From NCBI GenBank assembly GCA_031274495.1, contig JAISQB010000014.1:1-38950 (forward strand): 38,950 nucleotides of DNA. Direction: 5' to 3'. The notes below the pieces were generated by a model, which worked only from the letters and a program-made list of their open reading frames with translations, made no database searches and was not told the DNA's origin. The position numbers were made by a program, and so were the translations under genes. Below are positions 22,923 to 31,370 of the stretch, one piece after another; the stretch's first letter is position 1; each line of letters starts with the position of its first letter. This stretch comes from Campylobacteraceae bacterium. GTDB taxonomy: Bacteria; Campylobacterota; Campylobacteria; Campylobacterales; Campylobacteraceae.

Positions 22923-24269
22923 TTATCCTTCATTCATTATGGCTAAAAGCTCGTCGTTGTTTTTTGTCTTCAACATCTTTGAGTATAAAAATTTCAACGC
23001 TTCGATATCTTCCATCTGGCTTATCGCCCCTCTTATCGCCCAAACTTTTTGCAATATATCAGGAGTGACCAAAAGCTCCTCTTTTCTTGTGCCCGATTTG
23101 ATGACATTGATAGCGGGGTAGATACGCCTGTCGGAGATATTTCTATCAAGCACTATCTCGCTGTTGCCCGTACCTTTGAACTCTTCAAATATCACCTCGT
23201 CCATTCTGCTGCCCGTGTCTATAAGCGCGGTGGCGATGATGGTGAGGCTGCCGCCGTGTTCGATGTTTCTCGCGGCTCCGAAAAATCTTTTTGGTTTGTG
23301 CAGCGCGTTTGCGTCCACACCGCCGCTTAGCACCTTACCGCTTGATGGTGTCACGGTGTTGTACGCGCGCGCCAGACGGGTGATGGAGTCCAATAAAATA
23401 ATCACATCTTTACCCATCTCCACGCTTCGTTTCGCCTTTTCGATGACAAGTTCGGCTACGCGTACGTGGTTTGAGGCCGGAAGGTCAAATGTGGAGCTGA
23501 AAACTTCGCCCCTGACGCACCTTTGCATATCCGTAACCTCTTCGGGTCGCTCATCTACTAAAAGCACTATCAGTTGTGATTCGGGATGATTTTGCGCGAT
23601 ACCGTGCGCCAGTTCTTTCATAAGTTCGGTTTTACCGCTTCTTGGGGGTGCTACGATAAGTCCCCTTTGTCCTTTGCCGATAGGCGTGAAAAGGTCTAAA
23701 ACACGTCCTGTTAATTTGATGGAGTTGTATTCGAGTTTGATTTTTTCAGTCGGGAAAAGAGGTGTTAAGTTGTCAAAAAGTGGGCGGTTCCTGGAGTCTT
23801 GCATAGGAAGATAGTTGATAGCCTCTATCTTCAAAAGCGCGTAATATCGTTCTTGGTCTTTTGGCGGGCGCACTTGCCCCGTCACTATATCGCCCGTGCG
23901 AAGGGCAAATTTTCTTATCTGCGTACTGCTCACATACGCGTCGTTCGCGCTGTCGCTTAAGTTCGAGTCGGTCGCGCGCAAAAAGCCGTAACCCTCGTTT
24001 GATATCTCCAAAATCCCCGTCAAAAGTATAAATCCGCCTTTGCTTGTCTGGGATTTTAGTATTTCAAACATCAAATCTTGTCTTTTAAGTTCGCTGGGGT
24101 TTTCAACGCCGATAGTTTCGGCGATGTCAAGTAGTTTATCAAGCGGCAAAACTCTCAAATCTTCTATCTTGTAGCCGTCCACAGGGACGTGCGTGCGGGT
24201 TTTTCCGTTTCCATTGGAATATTTCAATTCCTTGGCGGAGTTTTGTTGTTGTGGTAGGTTTTCGTCCAT
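22923..24269 (-). CDS. rho: Transcription termination factor Rho
   Basis: The 448-residue hexameric RNA helicase has all standard parts. An N-terminal Rho domain covers roughly residues 32-75, and a cold-shock-like RNA-binding fold covers about 78-150 ([14 protein letters not shown]). The Walker A-like site is [15 protein letters not shown] near 205-219, followed by [15 protein letters not shown] near 235-249. The Q/R-loop region is [25 protein letters not shown] near 314-338. AAAGAGGA lies 5 bases before the ATG. Rho next to the cbb3 assembly block and near dnaX matches C. jejuni, although murI intervenes here. Confidence 0.96.
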   Translation of the reverse strand: MDENLPQQQNSAKELKYSNGNGKTRTHVPVDGYKIEDLRVLPLDKLLDIAETIGVENPSELKRQDLMFEILKSQTSKGGFILLTGILEISNEGYGFLRATDSNLSDSANDAYVSSTQIRKFALRTGDIVTGQVRPPKDQERYYALLKIEAINYLPMQDSRNRPLFDNLTPLFPTEKIKLEYNSIKLTGRVLDLFTPIGKGQRGLIVAPPRSGKTELMKELAHGIAQNHPESQLIVLLVDERPEEVTDMQRCVRGEVFSSTFDLPASNHVRVAELVIEKAKRSVEMGKDVIILLDSITRLARAYNTVTPSSGKVLSGGVDANALHKPKRFFGAARNIEHGGSLTIIATALIDTGSRMDEVIFEEFKGTGNSEIVLDRNISDRRIYPAINVIKSGTRKEELLVTPDILQKVWAIRGAISQMEDIEALKFLYSKMLKTKNNDELLAIMNEG

Positions 24270-24354
24270 AAATCCTCTTTAGTGAAATATATATTGAAGG
24301 TTTGCATAAATACAAACATTAAATTCGTGAAGTAATTCAAATTGAAAATCCAAT

Positions 24355-24360
24355 TTTATA
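24355..24360 (-). promoter_or_regulatory. Possible -10 box of rho with long leader
   Basis: The minus strand reads AGTATAAAATTGG about 86 bases before the rho ATG. A long AT-rich leader would suit autoregulation of rho by premature termination, as known in other bacteria; that link is inference. Confidence 0.35.
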
Positions 24361-24383
24361 CTAATTTACGCCCTCTTGTCAAG

Positions 24384-24776
24384 TTATAAAAAGCTCACAT
24401 AAAAAATCACCGCATAAAGCAGTGTGAGCGCCGCTTTCAAAGCAAAATTCAACGGCATATCGCGCTCTAATATCTGCTCAAACAGCCCAAGCGACTTGGC
24501 TTTTACTATCTTATCAAGCAGTACAAGCTTTAAAATGAGATCAAACGCTTTTAGGATGATTAGCCCCACCGCTAAAGGTGAAAATCTATCAAGATATATA
24601 GCCGTGAAGATGACGGCGTAAAAGGATGGGTGCATACACAAAAAGCGCACGATGCCTTGCTGGTAGAGCCCCAATAGATTTACTATATAAGCATTTAAAC
24701 TCTCGCCTTTTTGTATATAAAACAGCTCAAATAGTTCGCAGACGATGTAGATGATGAAAATTGATTGAAAATCCAT
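24384..24776 (-). CDS. Small multi-pass membrane protein of unknown function
   Basis: A 130-residue hydrophobic protein with about four membrane segments: near residues 4-22, 48-64 (FYAVIFTAIYLDRF), 66-88 (PLAVGLIILKAFDLILKLVLL), and the C-terminal 110-130. A short basic cytoplasmic stretch (DKIVKAKSLG) lies between the last two. I do not recognise a named family, and the ribosome binding site is weak. It lies between rho and ccoI and reads in the rho direction, 114 bases upstream of rho. Confidence 0.65.
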   Translation of the reverse strand: MDFQSIFIIYIVCELFELFYIQKGESLNAYIVNLLGLYQQGIVRFLCMHPSFYAVIFTAIYLDRFSPLAVGLIILKAFDLILKLVLLDKIVKAKSLGLFEQILERDMPLNFALKAALTLLYAVIFYVSFL

Positions 24777-24832
24777 AGGTGTATGATAGCAGTTCGAGGC
24801 TTAAACTTTAAGAGTTTTAATAATCTATACGC

Positions 24833-24838
24833 TATAAT
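24833..24838 (+). promoter_or_regulatory. -10 promoter of ccoI-ccoS
   Basis: TATAAT within ACGCTATAATGCC, about 92 bases before the ccoI start. The same GCTATAATGCC sequence occurs on the opposite strand in front of the cytochrome gene at 27930, so both cbb3-linked units have near-identical -10 regions. Confidence 0.55.
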
Positions 24839-24929
24839 GCCGCACCTAAAAACGCAAGGAATGTGCGCGGATGAAGAGCCAAATTAAGCCAAACACTGAG
24901 TATGCGTCTTCCAAACGAAAGAGCCATTA

Positions 24930-27320
24930 ATGTCCAAAAATTGCGACCACTGCGGACTCTCCTATAACGATGATATTTTAATCAAAGATGACAGTTTCAA
25001 AGATGTCAGATACTTTTGCTGTAAGGGTTGTCAAGGCGTCTACCACCTCTTAAAAAGCGAGGGGCTGGAGGGGTTTTACGATAAGCGCGGCAAAACTTCG
25101 ATAGAACCGCCTAAAGTTACCCTTGATGACGCTAAAAAGTTTGACCTTGATGGGTTTAAAGAGAGATATATAAGCCAAAAAGATGGGTTTTACGAGGTAT
25201 CTTTGATCATCTCAGGCATACACTGCGCGGCTTGCGTGTGGCTGAATGAGAAGATTTTATACAAGTTAGAGGGGGTCATCGAGGCGCATATTTCGCAGGC
25301 TAACAATAAAGCCAAAATCGTCTGGGACCCCGAACTCATCTCCCTTTCAGCCATCATAGAAGCCATCAGAAGCATAGGCTACAACGCCTACCCCTACGAC
25401 GCAAGAGTACAAGAGGCACACGCGAACGCCCAGCGCCGCGACTACTACGCGAGGTTGGCGTTTGGCATATTTGCCGTTATGAATATAATGTGGATAGCCA
25501 TAGCCCAATACTACGGCTACTTTTTCGGCATAGAAAAAAATGTCAAAAGCGTGCTCACCTTCGCCGAATTTTTACTGGCGACCCCAACACTTTTTTATAC
25601 TGGTTCGATATTTTTCAAAGGCGCGTATTACGGCGTAAAAAACGGATTTGTTACGATGGACTTACTCATAGCGTCGGGGTCGAGTTTGACATATATATAC
25701 TCGCTCTACGCGATGTTCAGCGGTATCGGGGAGCCGTACTTTGACTCTGTGACGATGATCATAACATTTGTATTCGCGGGGAAATTTTTTGAAGTTTTGA
25801 TGAGAAAAAAAGCGGTCGATACGCTGGATTCGATATCGGGTATGCTGCCCACGGAAGTGCTTTTGGTGGATGGGGAAGAGAAGCGGTTTGTAAGTGTGCA
25901 GAGCATTAAAAAAGGCGATTTGATAGAGGTAAAATCGGGTGAAAAGGTGGTTATAGACGGCGTTTGCGTAAGTGGCGAGGGGTCGTTTGATGAGGCAAGT
26001 TTGAGCGGCGAGAGTATACCGGTGCTGAAAAATGCGGGCAGTAAAATCATAAGTGGCTCTATCTGTCTGGATAGCGTTATACTCTACAAAGCAGGGGCTT
26101 TGGCGAAGGATTCGACCGTGAGCAAAATCGCCGCTTTGCTGGAAGATGCGATGAATAAAAAGCCCCATATCGAACAGCTCGCCAACCAAATATCGCGCAG
26201 ATTTTCATCGGTGGTGTTGGGTATCGCCTTTATCACGCTCTTTGCGTGGTGGTATTTTGCGGGCTTCAACGAAGCGCTAATTGTGGCTATCTCGGTGGTT
26301 GTCATAGCATGTCCATGCGCGCTGGGTCTTGCGACTCCCGTATCTACTCTCGTGGGACTTGGCGTGGGGGCAAAAAAAGGGGTGCTCTTTAAAGAGGCGA
26401 AATTTTTGGAGAGTTTGGCTAAATGCGATGTATTGGCGCTTGATAAGACGGGTACCATCACGCTTGGGAAGCCGGAAGTTATCAAAGTCGAAGAGTTTGA
26501 AGAGTTTGATAAAAGCGTTCTTTACGCGCTCGTGCAAAGTTCATCGCACCCCGTGAGTAAGGGCGTGGCAAAATATCTAAAGAGCATCGAGAGCGATCTG
26601 AAAGAGGCGCAGCTTACAAATATAAAGACGCTTGAGGCAAAAGGGGTGGAGGCGGATTTTGAGGGTAGGCGCGTCATTGGTGGGAACGCGAGGCTTTTAA
26701 GGGAGTTTGGATTTGAGTGCGAAGATAGGGACGCGACAAATTACTGGTTTGCCGTTGATGATAAAATCTGCGCGCGATTTATTTTGAAAGACATCCCGCG
26801 AAGCGACGCGAAAGAGGCGATAGAAAAGATAGCACAGATGGGGCTTAGCGTGGTGATGCTAACCGGCGACAATGAAAACGCCGCGTGCGAAGTTGCCGAA
26901 TCTGTCGGCATAAAAGAGTTCCACGCTTCGCTTTTACCGCAGCAAAAGGCGGAGTTTATAGAGGCTTTGAGAAAAGAGGGTAAAAGGGTCGTTATGGCGG
27001 GAGATGGCATAAACGACGCTCTGGCTTTAGCAAAAAGCGACATCGCCATATCGCTTGGAAGCGGTACGGATATAGCTGTGGGGGTGAGCGATATCATTTT
27101 GATGAGCGACTCTTTGAGCGCTTTGGCAAAAGCCTTTTTCATCTCCAAAAAGACTTACAAAACCGTCAAGCAAAATATCGCCTTTTCCATTTTGTACAAC
27201 GCGACTACGATCCCGCTGGCGGTCTCGGGGTTTGTGATGCCGCTTGTGGCTGCTTTGTCTATGTCGCTTAGTTCGCTCGTGGTGGTGGCAAACGCCCTTA
27301 GGATAAAAAATAAGGAGTAA
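24930..27320 (+). CDS. ccoI: Copper-transporting P1B ATPase for cbb3 oxidase (CcoI/FixI)
   Basis: This 796-residue heavy-metal P-type ATPase exports copper toward the assembly pathway of cbb3 cytochrome oxidase. An N-terminal Cys cluster (C5, C8, C30, C31, C34) is typical of CcoI/FixI. A heavy-metal-associated domain with SGIHCAACVW (C99, C102) follows, then membrane helices, the CPC metal site in VIACPCALGLATP near residue 460, the phosphorylation site DKTGTIT near 505, the nucleotide-binding HP motif in SSSHPVSKG, and GDGINDALAL. The start overlaps the stop of a 19-codon leader frame as TAATG. ccoS follows 3 bases after its stop, the diagnostic ccoIS pair. Confidence 0.93.
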   Translation: MSKNCDHCGLSYNDDILIKDDSFKDVRYFCCKGCQGVYHLLKSEGLEGFYDKRGKTSIEPPKVTLDDAKKFDLDGFKERYISQKDGFYEVSLIISGIHCAACVWLNEKILYKLEGVIEAHISQANNKAKIVWDPELISLSAIIEAIRSIGYNAYPYDARVQEAHANAQRRDYYARLAFGIFAVMNIMWIAIAQYYGYFFGIEKNVKSVLTFAEFLLATPTLFYTGSIFFKGAYYGVKNGFVTMDLLIASGSSLTYIYSLYAMFSGIGEPYFDSVTMIITFVFAGKFFEVLMRKKAVDTLDSISGMLPTEVLLVDGEEKRFVSVQSIKKGDLIEVKSGEKVVIDGVCVSGEGSFDEASLSGESIPVLKNAGSKIISGSICLDSVILYKAGALAKDSTVSKIAALLEDAMNKKPHIEQLANQISRRFSSVVLGIAFITLFAWWYFAGFNEALIVAISVVVIACPCALGLATPVSTLVGLGVGAKKGVLFKEAKFLESLAKCDVLALDKTGTITLGKPEVIKVEEFEEFDKSVLYALVQSSSHPVSKGVAKYLKSIESDLKEAQLTNIKTLEAKGVEADFEGRRVIGGNARLLREFGFECEDRDATNYWFAVDDKICARFILKDIPRSDAKEAIEKIAQMGLSVVMLTGDNENAACEVAESVGIKEFHASLLPQQKAEFIEALRKEGKRVVMAGDGINDALALAKSDIAISLGSGTDIAVGVSDIILMSDSLSALAKAFFISKKTYKTVKQNIAFSILYNATTIPLAVSGFVMPLVAALSMSLSSLVVVANALRIKNKE

Positions 27321-27323
27321 GAT

Positions 27324-27560
27324 ATGAGTCCCGTGATATTGGCTATTATGATAGGAGTGTCGCTTTTTTTGGGAGCTTTTGGCGTTTTTGCGTTTCTTTG
27401 GGGGTTGAGGACGGGTCAATTTGACGATAGAAGCAAATTTTTGGACGCTGTGCACACGGACGGCGAAGATGAACTAAACGAAGCTGTGATGCTTGAAAAT
27501 AGAAAAAAAGAGGCGATAAAAAGAAAAGAGGAGAAAAAGGGATACCGACCACCCGATTGA
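27324..27560 (+). CDS. ccoS: cbb3 oxidase assembly protein CcoS
   Basis: A 78-residue protein with one N-terminal transmembrane helix (ILAIMIGVSLFLGAFGVFAFLWGL), immediately followed by the CcoS signature GLRTGQFDD, then a charged cytoplasmic tail. CcoS is needed for haem/copper insertion into cbb3 oxidase and is almost always encoded next to ccoI. AAGGAG precedes the ATG. The tail (about residues 45-78) is longer and more Lys/Glu-rich than in many CcoS proteins. Its last codons form one arm of a terminator hairpin. Confidence 0.9.
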   Translation: MSPVILAIMIGVSLFLGAFGVFAFLWGLRTGQFDDRSKFLDAVHTDGEDELNEAVMLENRKKEAIKRKEEKKGYRPPD

Positions 27561-27567
27561 TGGTCGG
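27545..27567. terminator. Bidirectional terminator between ccoS and cytochrome c gene
   Basis: CCGACCA (27545-27551) and TGGTCGG (27561-27567) form a perfect 7-bp stem with a 9-base loop spanning the ccoS stop. On the minus strand, serving the convergent cytochrome gene, it is followed by TATCCCTTTTTCTCC, a usable T-run; on the plus strand by AAGATTTATTT. Confidence 0.6.
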
Positions 27568-27572
27568 AAGAT

Positions 27573-27896
27573 TTATTTGGCTATGTGGAAATTTGTAAAG
27601 ATATAGTCGGCTAATGCGTCCAAATCCTCTTCGCTGAAAGGTTTTACTTGAATTTGCATTGTGGCTTTCATTTTGCCGCCGTAAGTTTTATCTGTTTTGT
27701 AGGATCTGAGAGTCTTTTTGATCTCAGCAGCAGTTAGGGTCGCAGACGCGATTGTACCGCCCGGTGGGACTTTCTCGGCTTTTGTGCCGTGGCACGCTAT
27801 ACAGCGTTTGAAATTCACATCAGCCGTAGCGGCGGAAGCGAAAGAGACCGCGCCGGTAACTAATAGCGTTGCGGCTATGATTTTGACCATTTTCAC
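27573..27896 (-). CDS. Periplasmic monohaem cytochrome c (c553-like)
   Basis: A 107-residue small class I cytochrome. A Sec signal peptide (MKMVKIIAATLLVTGAVSFASA) precedes a mature domain with one haem site CIACH, a Lys/Pro-rich middle, a Met (KATMQIQVKPF) that can be the sixth haem ligand, and the C-terminal helix DLDALADYIFTNF. I start at GTG 27896 because AAGGAGA lies 6 bases upstream; ATG 27890 is a close alternative. In C. jejuni the equivalent cytochrome beside ccoIS donates electrons to cbb3 oxidase, and the same role is likely here. Confidence 0.88.
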   Translation of the reverse strand: MKMVKIIAATLLVTGAVSFASAATADVNFKRCIACHGTKAEKVPPGGTIASATLTAAEIKKTLRSYKTDKTYGGKMKATMQIQVKPFSEEDLDALADYIFTNFHIAK

Positions 27897-27929
27897 TTGT
27901 ATTCTCCTTGTCAAGATTAATTTTGCGGC

Positions 27930-27935
27930 ATTATA
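27930..27935 (-). promoter_or_regulatory. -10 promoter of the cytochrome c gene
   Basis: On the minus strand GGCTATAATGCC contains a perfect TATAAT, 34 bases before the proposed GTG start. Confidence 0.6.
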
Positions 27936-27967
27936 GCCTTTTGGAGTTTAATCTTTAATATATTTAG

Positions 27968-27973
27968 TATAAT
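27968..27973 (+). promoter_or_regulatory. -10 promoter of gmhB
   Basis: TATAAT in TTTAGTATAATACCG, 31 bases before the gmhB ATG. It lies back-to-back with the cytochrome promoter; the two -10 boxes are about 33 bases apart. Confidence 0.6.
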
Positions 27974-28003
27974 ACCGATTTATTGATTAATAAAAGGATA
28001 CAG

Positions 28004-28510
28004 ATGACCTTTAAGGCGATTTTTTTAGATAGGGACGGCGTGATAAATATAGACAAGGGGTATGTCTATAGAGAAGAGGACTTTGTCTTTATGCCCCATA
28101 TCTTCAAAGCTTTGAGCTACTTTCAAAGTAAAAATTACCTCCTTTTCATCGTAACAAACCAATCCGGAATCGCAAGGGGCTACTACACGGAAGATGATTT
28201 TTTGACACTCACCGACTATATGCTAAAAGAGTTCGAAAAAAGAGATATAAAGATAACCAAACTCTACTATTGCCCCCACGCGCCTGAATCAGGCTGCGCT
28301 TGCAGGAAGCCAAATCCCAAAATGCTGCTTGACGCCAAAGATGAATTTCACATAGATATGAGCGCCTCTTGGCTCATCGGCGACAAACAAAGCGATATCG
28401 AAGCGGGGATAAATGCGGGAGTTGCAAATACTATCTACATTGGCGATGGGACAAGCAAGGCGAAGTACAAGATAAAATCTTTGGACGAAGCGGTAAAGCT
28501 TATATCATAG
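28004..28510 (+). CDS. gmhB: D-glycero-beta-D-manno-heptose-1,7-bisphosphate 7-phosphatase
   Basis: A 168-residue HAD phosphatase removing the 7-phosphate from heptose bisphosphate on the way to ADP-heptose for the LPS core. FLDRDGVIN at residues 7-15 carries the nucleophile Asp and acid Asp, [11 protein letters not shown] near 49-59 is motif II, and [16 protein letters not shown] near 87-102 is the zinc loop specific to Gmh[12 protein letters not shown] near 124-134 is motif IV. ATG 28004 has AAAGGA upstream; the in-frame ATG at 27983 has none and lies too near the promoter. Unlike in C. jejuni, hldD is not next but 2.9 kb downstream. Confidence 0.93.
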   Translation: MTFKAIFLDRDGVINIDKGYVYREEDFVFMPHIFKALSYFQSKNYLLFIVTNQSGIARGYYTEDDFLTLTDYMLKEFEKRDIKITKLYYCPHAPESGCACRKPNPKMLLDAKDEFHIDMSASWLIGDKQSDIEAGINAGVANTIYIGDGTSKAKYKIKSLDEAVKLIS

Positions 28511-28525
28511 AGATAGGAGTTCACA

Positions 28526-28855
28526 GTGATAATCATCTCACAAGGCAGAGGCAAATTCGCGCCTCTTATTTTGGTCACTACCACATTGTTTGTCTTTGGA
28601 ATAGCGCACGAAATATTGGGCAAAGAGTATGACGGCTACGGACTTAGTATCGGAATGCTAATAGGCAGCGCCACCCTTTGGATGCTTGACAGAGGACGAA
28701 AAAGCAAACCCATCAAACGCCTCACCGACACTGAACCCGTTGAAATAAAAGAGCTGTCAAAAGATACTCTGTTTTGGATACCTATCAGATATTGGACTGT
28801 TCCTATTGTTCTATTTGCGATTTACGGATTTTTGAGCGAGATGGGAGTTTCTTAA
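28526..28855 (+). CDS. Small membrane protein of unknown function
   Basis: A 109-residue protein with about three hydrophobic segments (residues 11-30, 39-55 and 87-104) separated by a charged loop (DRGRKSKPIKRLTDTEPVEIKE). It starts at GTG 28526 with AGGAG 6 bases upstream and 15 bases after gmhB, so it is probably co-transcribed. I do not recognise the family. It is the first of the genes interrupting the usual gmhB-hldD adjacency. Confidence 0.65.
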   Translation: MIIISQGRGKFAPLILVTTTLFVFGIAHEILGKEYDGYGLSIGMLIGSATLWMLDRGRKSKPIKRLTDTEPVEIKELSKDTLFWIPIRYWTVPIVLFAIYGFLSEMGVS

Positions 28856-28897
28856 AAGGTGGCGCGATGAGATGGATTTTAGCAAGAGGAGATATTT

Positions 28898-29074
28898 GTG
28901 GACTTCATCAAAAGAGTTTATGTTCCAAAAGAAGAGAGATTTTATGCCGATATGGATAATAAGCGTCCGTTTGATAAAGATATTGTCAGCTTAACGCAAA
29001 CGGATGAGGGCAGCATTATGGCATTTGAAAGAGATGGCAACCAAAACAGAGGATATAGATATGAGCGCAAATGA
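28898..29074 (+). CDS. Tiny ORF of unknown function
   Basis: A 58-residue highly charged frame (MDFIKRVYVPKEERFYADMD...) starting at GTG 28898, with AAGAGGAGA 5-6 bases before it, the best ribosome site in this interval. It overlaps the next small frame by 14 bases. It has no signal peptide or membrane segment. It could be a real small protein, one half of a two-gene module, or the remnant of a larger broken gene; three frames are used in succession over 28867-29291. Confidence 0.45.
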   Translation: MDFIKRVYVPKEERFYADMDNKRPFDKDIVSLTQTDEGSIMAFERDGNQNRGYRYERK

Positions 29075-29291
29075 TTTTAGCATAGTTTATCCGGAATGGT
29101 TCGACAAGTTAGCTGAATTTGAGCATAAAGGAAAAGAATATTTTGAGGAGAAAGAGATCCCTTTCACATTCTATGATATAACAAGGTTTGATCAAGATTT
29201 CGAACACGAATGTGCGTCGGAGGGTTTCGCATATTTTAAAAATCTCGTCGTATTGCCCGCCATAACAAAGCCAATATTAATCGCGCCGTAG
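29061..29291 (+). CDS. Small ORF, possibly frameshifted at an A-tract
   Basis: A 76-residue acidic, aromatic-rich frame (MSANDFSIVYPEWFDKLAEF...) from ATG 29061, with AGAGGATA upstream. At the AAAAA run 29238-29242 one extra A would divert reading into a basic, protein-like tail (SRRIARHNKANINRAVDKI...) ending at TGA 29339-29341. That would overlap the next gene's GTG as GTGA. As it stands the frame instead ends LPAITKPILIAP. So this may be a pseudogene, a sequencing error, or a phase-variable switch. No family is recognised. Confidence 0.45.
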   Translation: MSANDFSIVYPEWFDKLAEFEHKGKEYFEEKEIPFTFYDITRFDQDFEHECASEGFAYFKNLVVLPAITKPILIAP

Positions 29292-29337
29292 ATAAAATCT
29301 TCAACATGGCGCATAGCATCACAATAAAGGAGAGTTT

Positions 29338-31344
29338 GTGAAAAAGTTAGCATTAGTGTTGATGACATTTGTCACCGTTTTGTCGGGGGCGGGTGGGGTG
29401 CAGGAGTTTGAGTTTGAACTGAGCGATGTTTTTTATCCGCTTTTGAGTAAGGGGGAGACGGCAAAGCTCACTGCTGAGATGATAGAGGGTATTGAGATAG
29501 AGGCGTATTACAGGGGTGATATACTCAAAACTATGGGTTATAGGACGACTGGTGAGCGCATAGTGGAGGTTATTGGCGGTCGGCGTTCATCCCCGCCTCG
29601 TAGCTATACGATATGGGATGATGAGTATGTAGATGTTAAAATCAGACAGACAAAAGATGGCAAAGTCCGTTTTAGCGTGCCTAAAACTTTTAAGATGGAT
29701 GTCTTAAATGGGCGTGAAAAAAAAGAGGGCGCGATCGGCTTGCGCGGATTTTGGATAAAAATGCCGATAGATTTTTTACATGAGAGCGTTAAAGATAAAC
29801 CGGGCACGGATATTTACGGTACAAAAGGCATTTATCGCATATATATAGCGATAGTTTCAGCCGATACACGCGATAGCAAGCCGTCCAATTACGCCTACAG
29901 GGCACACACGCCTATCGGTAACGGCGTAAACAAAGATGTCAGTATATTTTACGACGATTATATGGGTGCGTATTTTCAGACGGTCAGCAAACTCTCTTTG
30001 GTCGAAAACGGCAAAGTTTTACCTACGCCCATCATCACAAAAGATACAGAAAACTCCCCCTCGTGCTTTTGCGAAACCTCCAAATACCAAGAGCCCCGTT
30101 TGAGCCTTTCCGAAAAACTCTACAATATCAGCTCTTATAGCAGGCGAGACCAAAAAGGGTACGACGACAGCTTCAAGCTGCCAAAACTAAAAACCCTGCC
30201 GTTGGAAATTCACAGAGGTGAATATGTGTCGCGTGAGAGGATAGAGAGTTTTAAACTCTACGCACTATCTAAACAAAAAGCCACAACACTATATGATTTG
30301 GCGATGAAGGGGATGAAAACCGATAACGGTATTATTGTGATGGATACGAGTGTAAATTACGAATATGACGATTACGGCGACAACAATGAGTGCGCGTTTC
30401 ATTATGAAGTTGGTTTTTATGGGGATGAGGAGGAGCGGTATTTCACTGTACCCAAAACTGATGGCAGCTACAGTCGAAACAAGATAGAAGAGGGCAATAT
30501 CTCCTCTGTGTTGGCGTATGAAAAACAGTTGGAAATCAAGCTCGGTATGATAGGGGGCAAAAAGCTCGCCGTTTGCAAAGAGCTTTTATCTCACGCCAAA
30601 TATATATTAAGCGCGGACAAAAAGGATGTGATAAAAGAGTTTGAAAGTTACCGCCAAACGCTGAAAAGTGCTTACGAGGCGACCCTCAAATCCGACCGCT
30701 ATATGTTTAGTGAAACAAAAAACGGCAAGCCTGAGGGTCACGGGATGATATTTTATAAAGATAAGGAGGCTTTTGCTTTTAAGGGGCAGCTGAAAGAGGG
30801 CTTAAAAGATGGTGAGGGGATAACTGTCTATTTTAACGGTAATGCCTTCAAAGCTTACTACGAAAACGGCACTCTCAAGGATGATCATGAGCCCACTCTT
30901 ACATACTTTTCGGGCGTAAAATGTGATGGAAAATTTGACGAGAAAATAAGAGGCGAAGGACGCGCGCGTATGGAGCTCGCCGCTTACTGGTTAGACAATA
31001 TGTCTTATAACAAGTTCAACTATTTTTATGGTAATTTTACGGATGGCGTAGCAGTCGGGCAGGGCGAGTTTGGCTTAGAGCATAAAAAGGATGAAGACCT
31101 ATATAGCGAAAGTTCAACCGTAAAAGGTGAGATAAGGAACGGTTTCTTTGACGGGAAGGCGACGATTTTTTATGATTATCACGACGACAAAGAGTATGAC
31201 ATCCTGTTTCAAAACGGCAAAATGATAAGAATGGATGGTTTTGATAGGGTGCTGGCAAAAGAGCTGCAAGAGTATTTAGACCGTTTGCAGCCGTTTGTAT
31301 GCGATGTTGGTTATGAGAGTATAAAGCGAAATTTGATACAATAA
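29338..31344 (+). CDS. Secreted MORN-repeat protein of unknown function
   Basis: A 668-residue protein with an N-terminal signal peptide (MKKLALVLMTFVTVLSGAGG, no lipobox Cys) and so probably periplasmic or exported. Residues about 20-430 are unrecognised and rich in charged and aromatic residues. From about residue 460 there are MORN-like repeats with the Gly-x-Gly spacing: KPEGHGMIFYKD, LKDGEGITVYFNG, IRGEGRARM, AVGQGEFGLEH and FFDGKATIFYDYHDD. MORN repeats form extended beta hairpins used in binding or scaffolding. The start is GTG 29338 with AAAGGAGA 5 bases upstream. hldD begins 26 bases after the stop, so the gene probably shares transcription with the heptose genes. Confidence 0.75.
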   Translation: MKKLALVLMTFVTVLSGAGGVQEFEFELSDVFYPLLSKGETAKLTAEMIEGIEIEAYYRGDILKTMGYRTTGERIVEVIGGRRSSPPRSYTIWDDEYVDVKIRQTKDGKVRFSVPKTFKMDVLNGREKKEGAIGLRGFWIKMPIDFLHESVKDKPGTDIYGTKGIYRIYIAIVSADTRDSKPSNYAYRAHTPIGNGVNKDVSIFYDDYMGAYFQTVSKLSLVENGKVLPTPIITKDTENSPSCFCETSKYQEPRLSLSEKLYNISSYSRRDQKGYDDSFKLPKLKTLPLEIHRGEYVSRERIESFKLYALSKQKATTLYDLAMKGMKTDNGIIVMDTSVNYEYDDYGDNNECAFHYEVGFYGDEEERYFTVPKTDGSYSRNKIEEGNISSVLAYEKQLEIKLGMIGGKKLAVCKELLSHAKYILSADKKDVIKEFESYRQTLKSAYEATLKSDRYMFSETKNGKPEGHGMIFYKDKEAFAFKGQLKEGLKDGEGITVYFNGNAFKAYYENGTLKDDHEPTLTYFSGVKCDGKFDEKIRGEGRARMELAAYWLDNMSYNKFNYFYGNFTDGVAVGQGEFGLEHKKDEDLYSESSTVKGEIRNGFFDGKATIFYDYHDDKEYDILFQNGKMIRMDGFDRVLAKELQEYLDRLQPFVCDVGYESIKRNLIQ

Positions 31345-31370
31345 GGGTTATTTTTTAAAGAGGTATTTTT

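Noticed and set aside
28867-28959. Thirty-codon frame beginning MRWILARGD
   Set aside because: The GTG frame at 28898 has a better-placed ribosome site and a more protein-like sequence; this frame may be chance.
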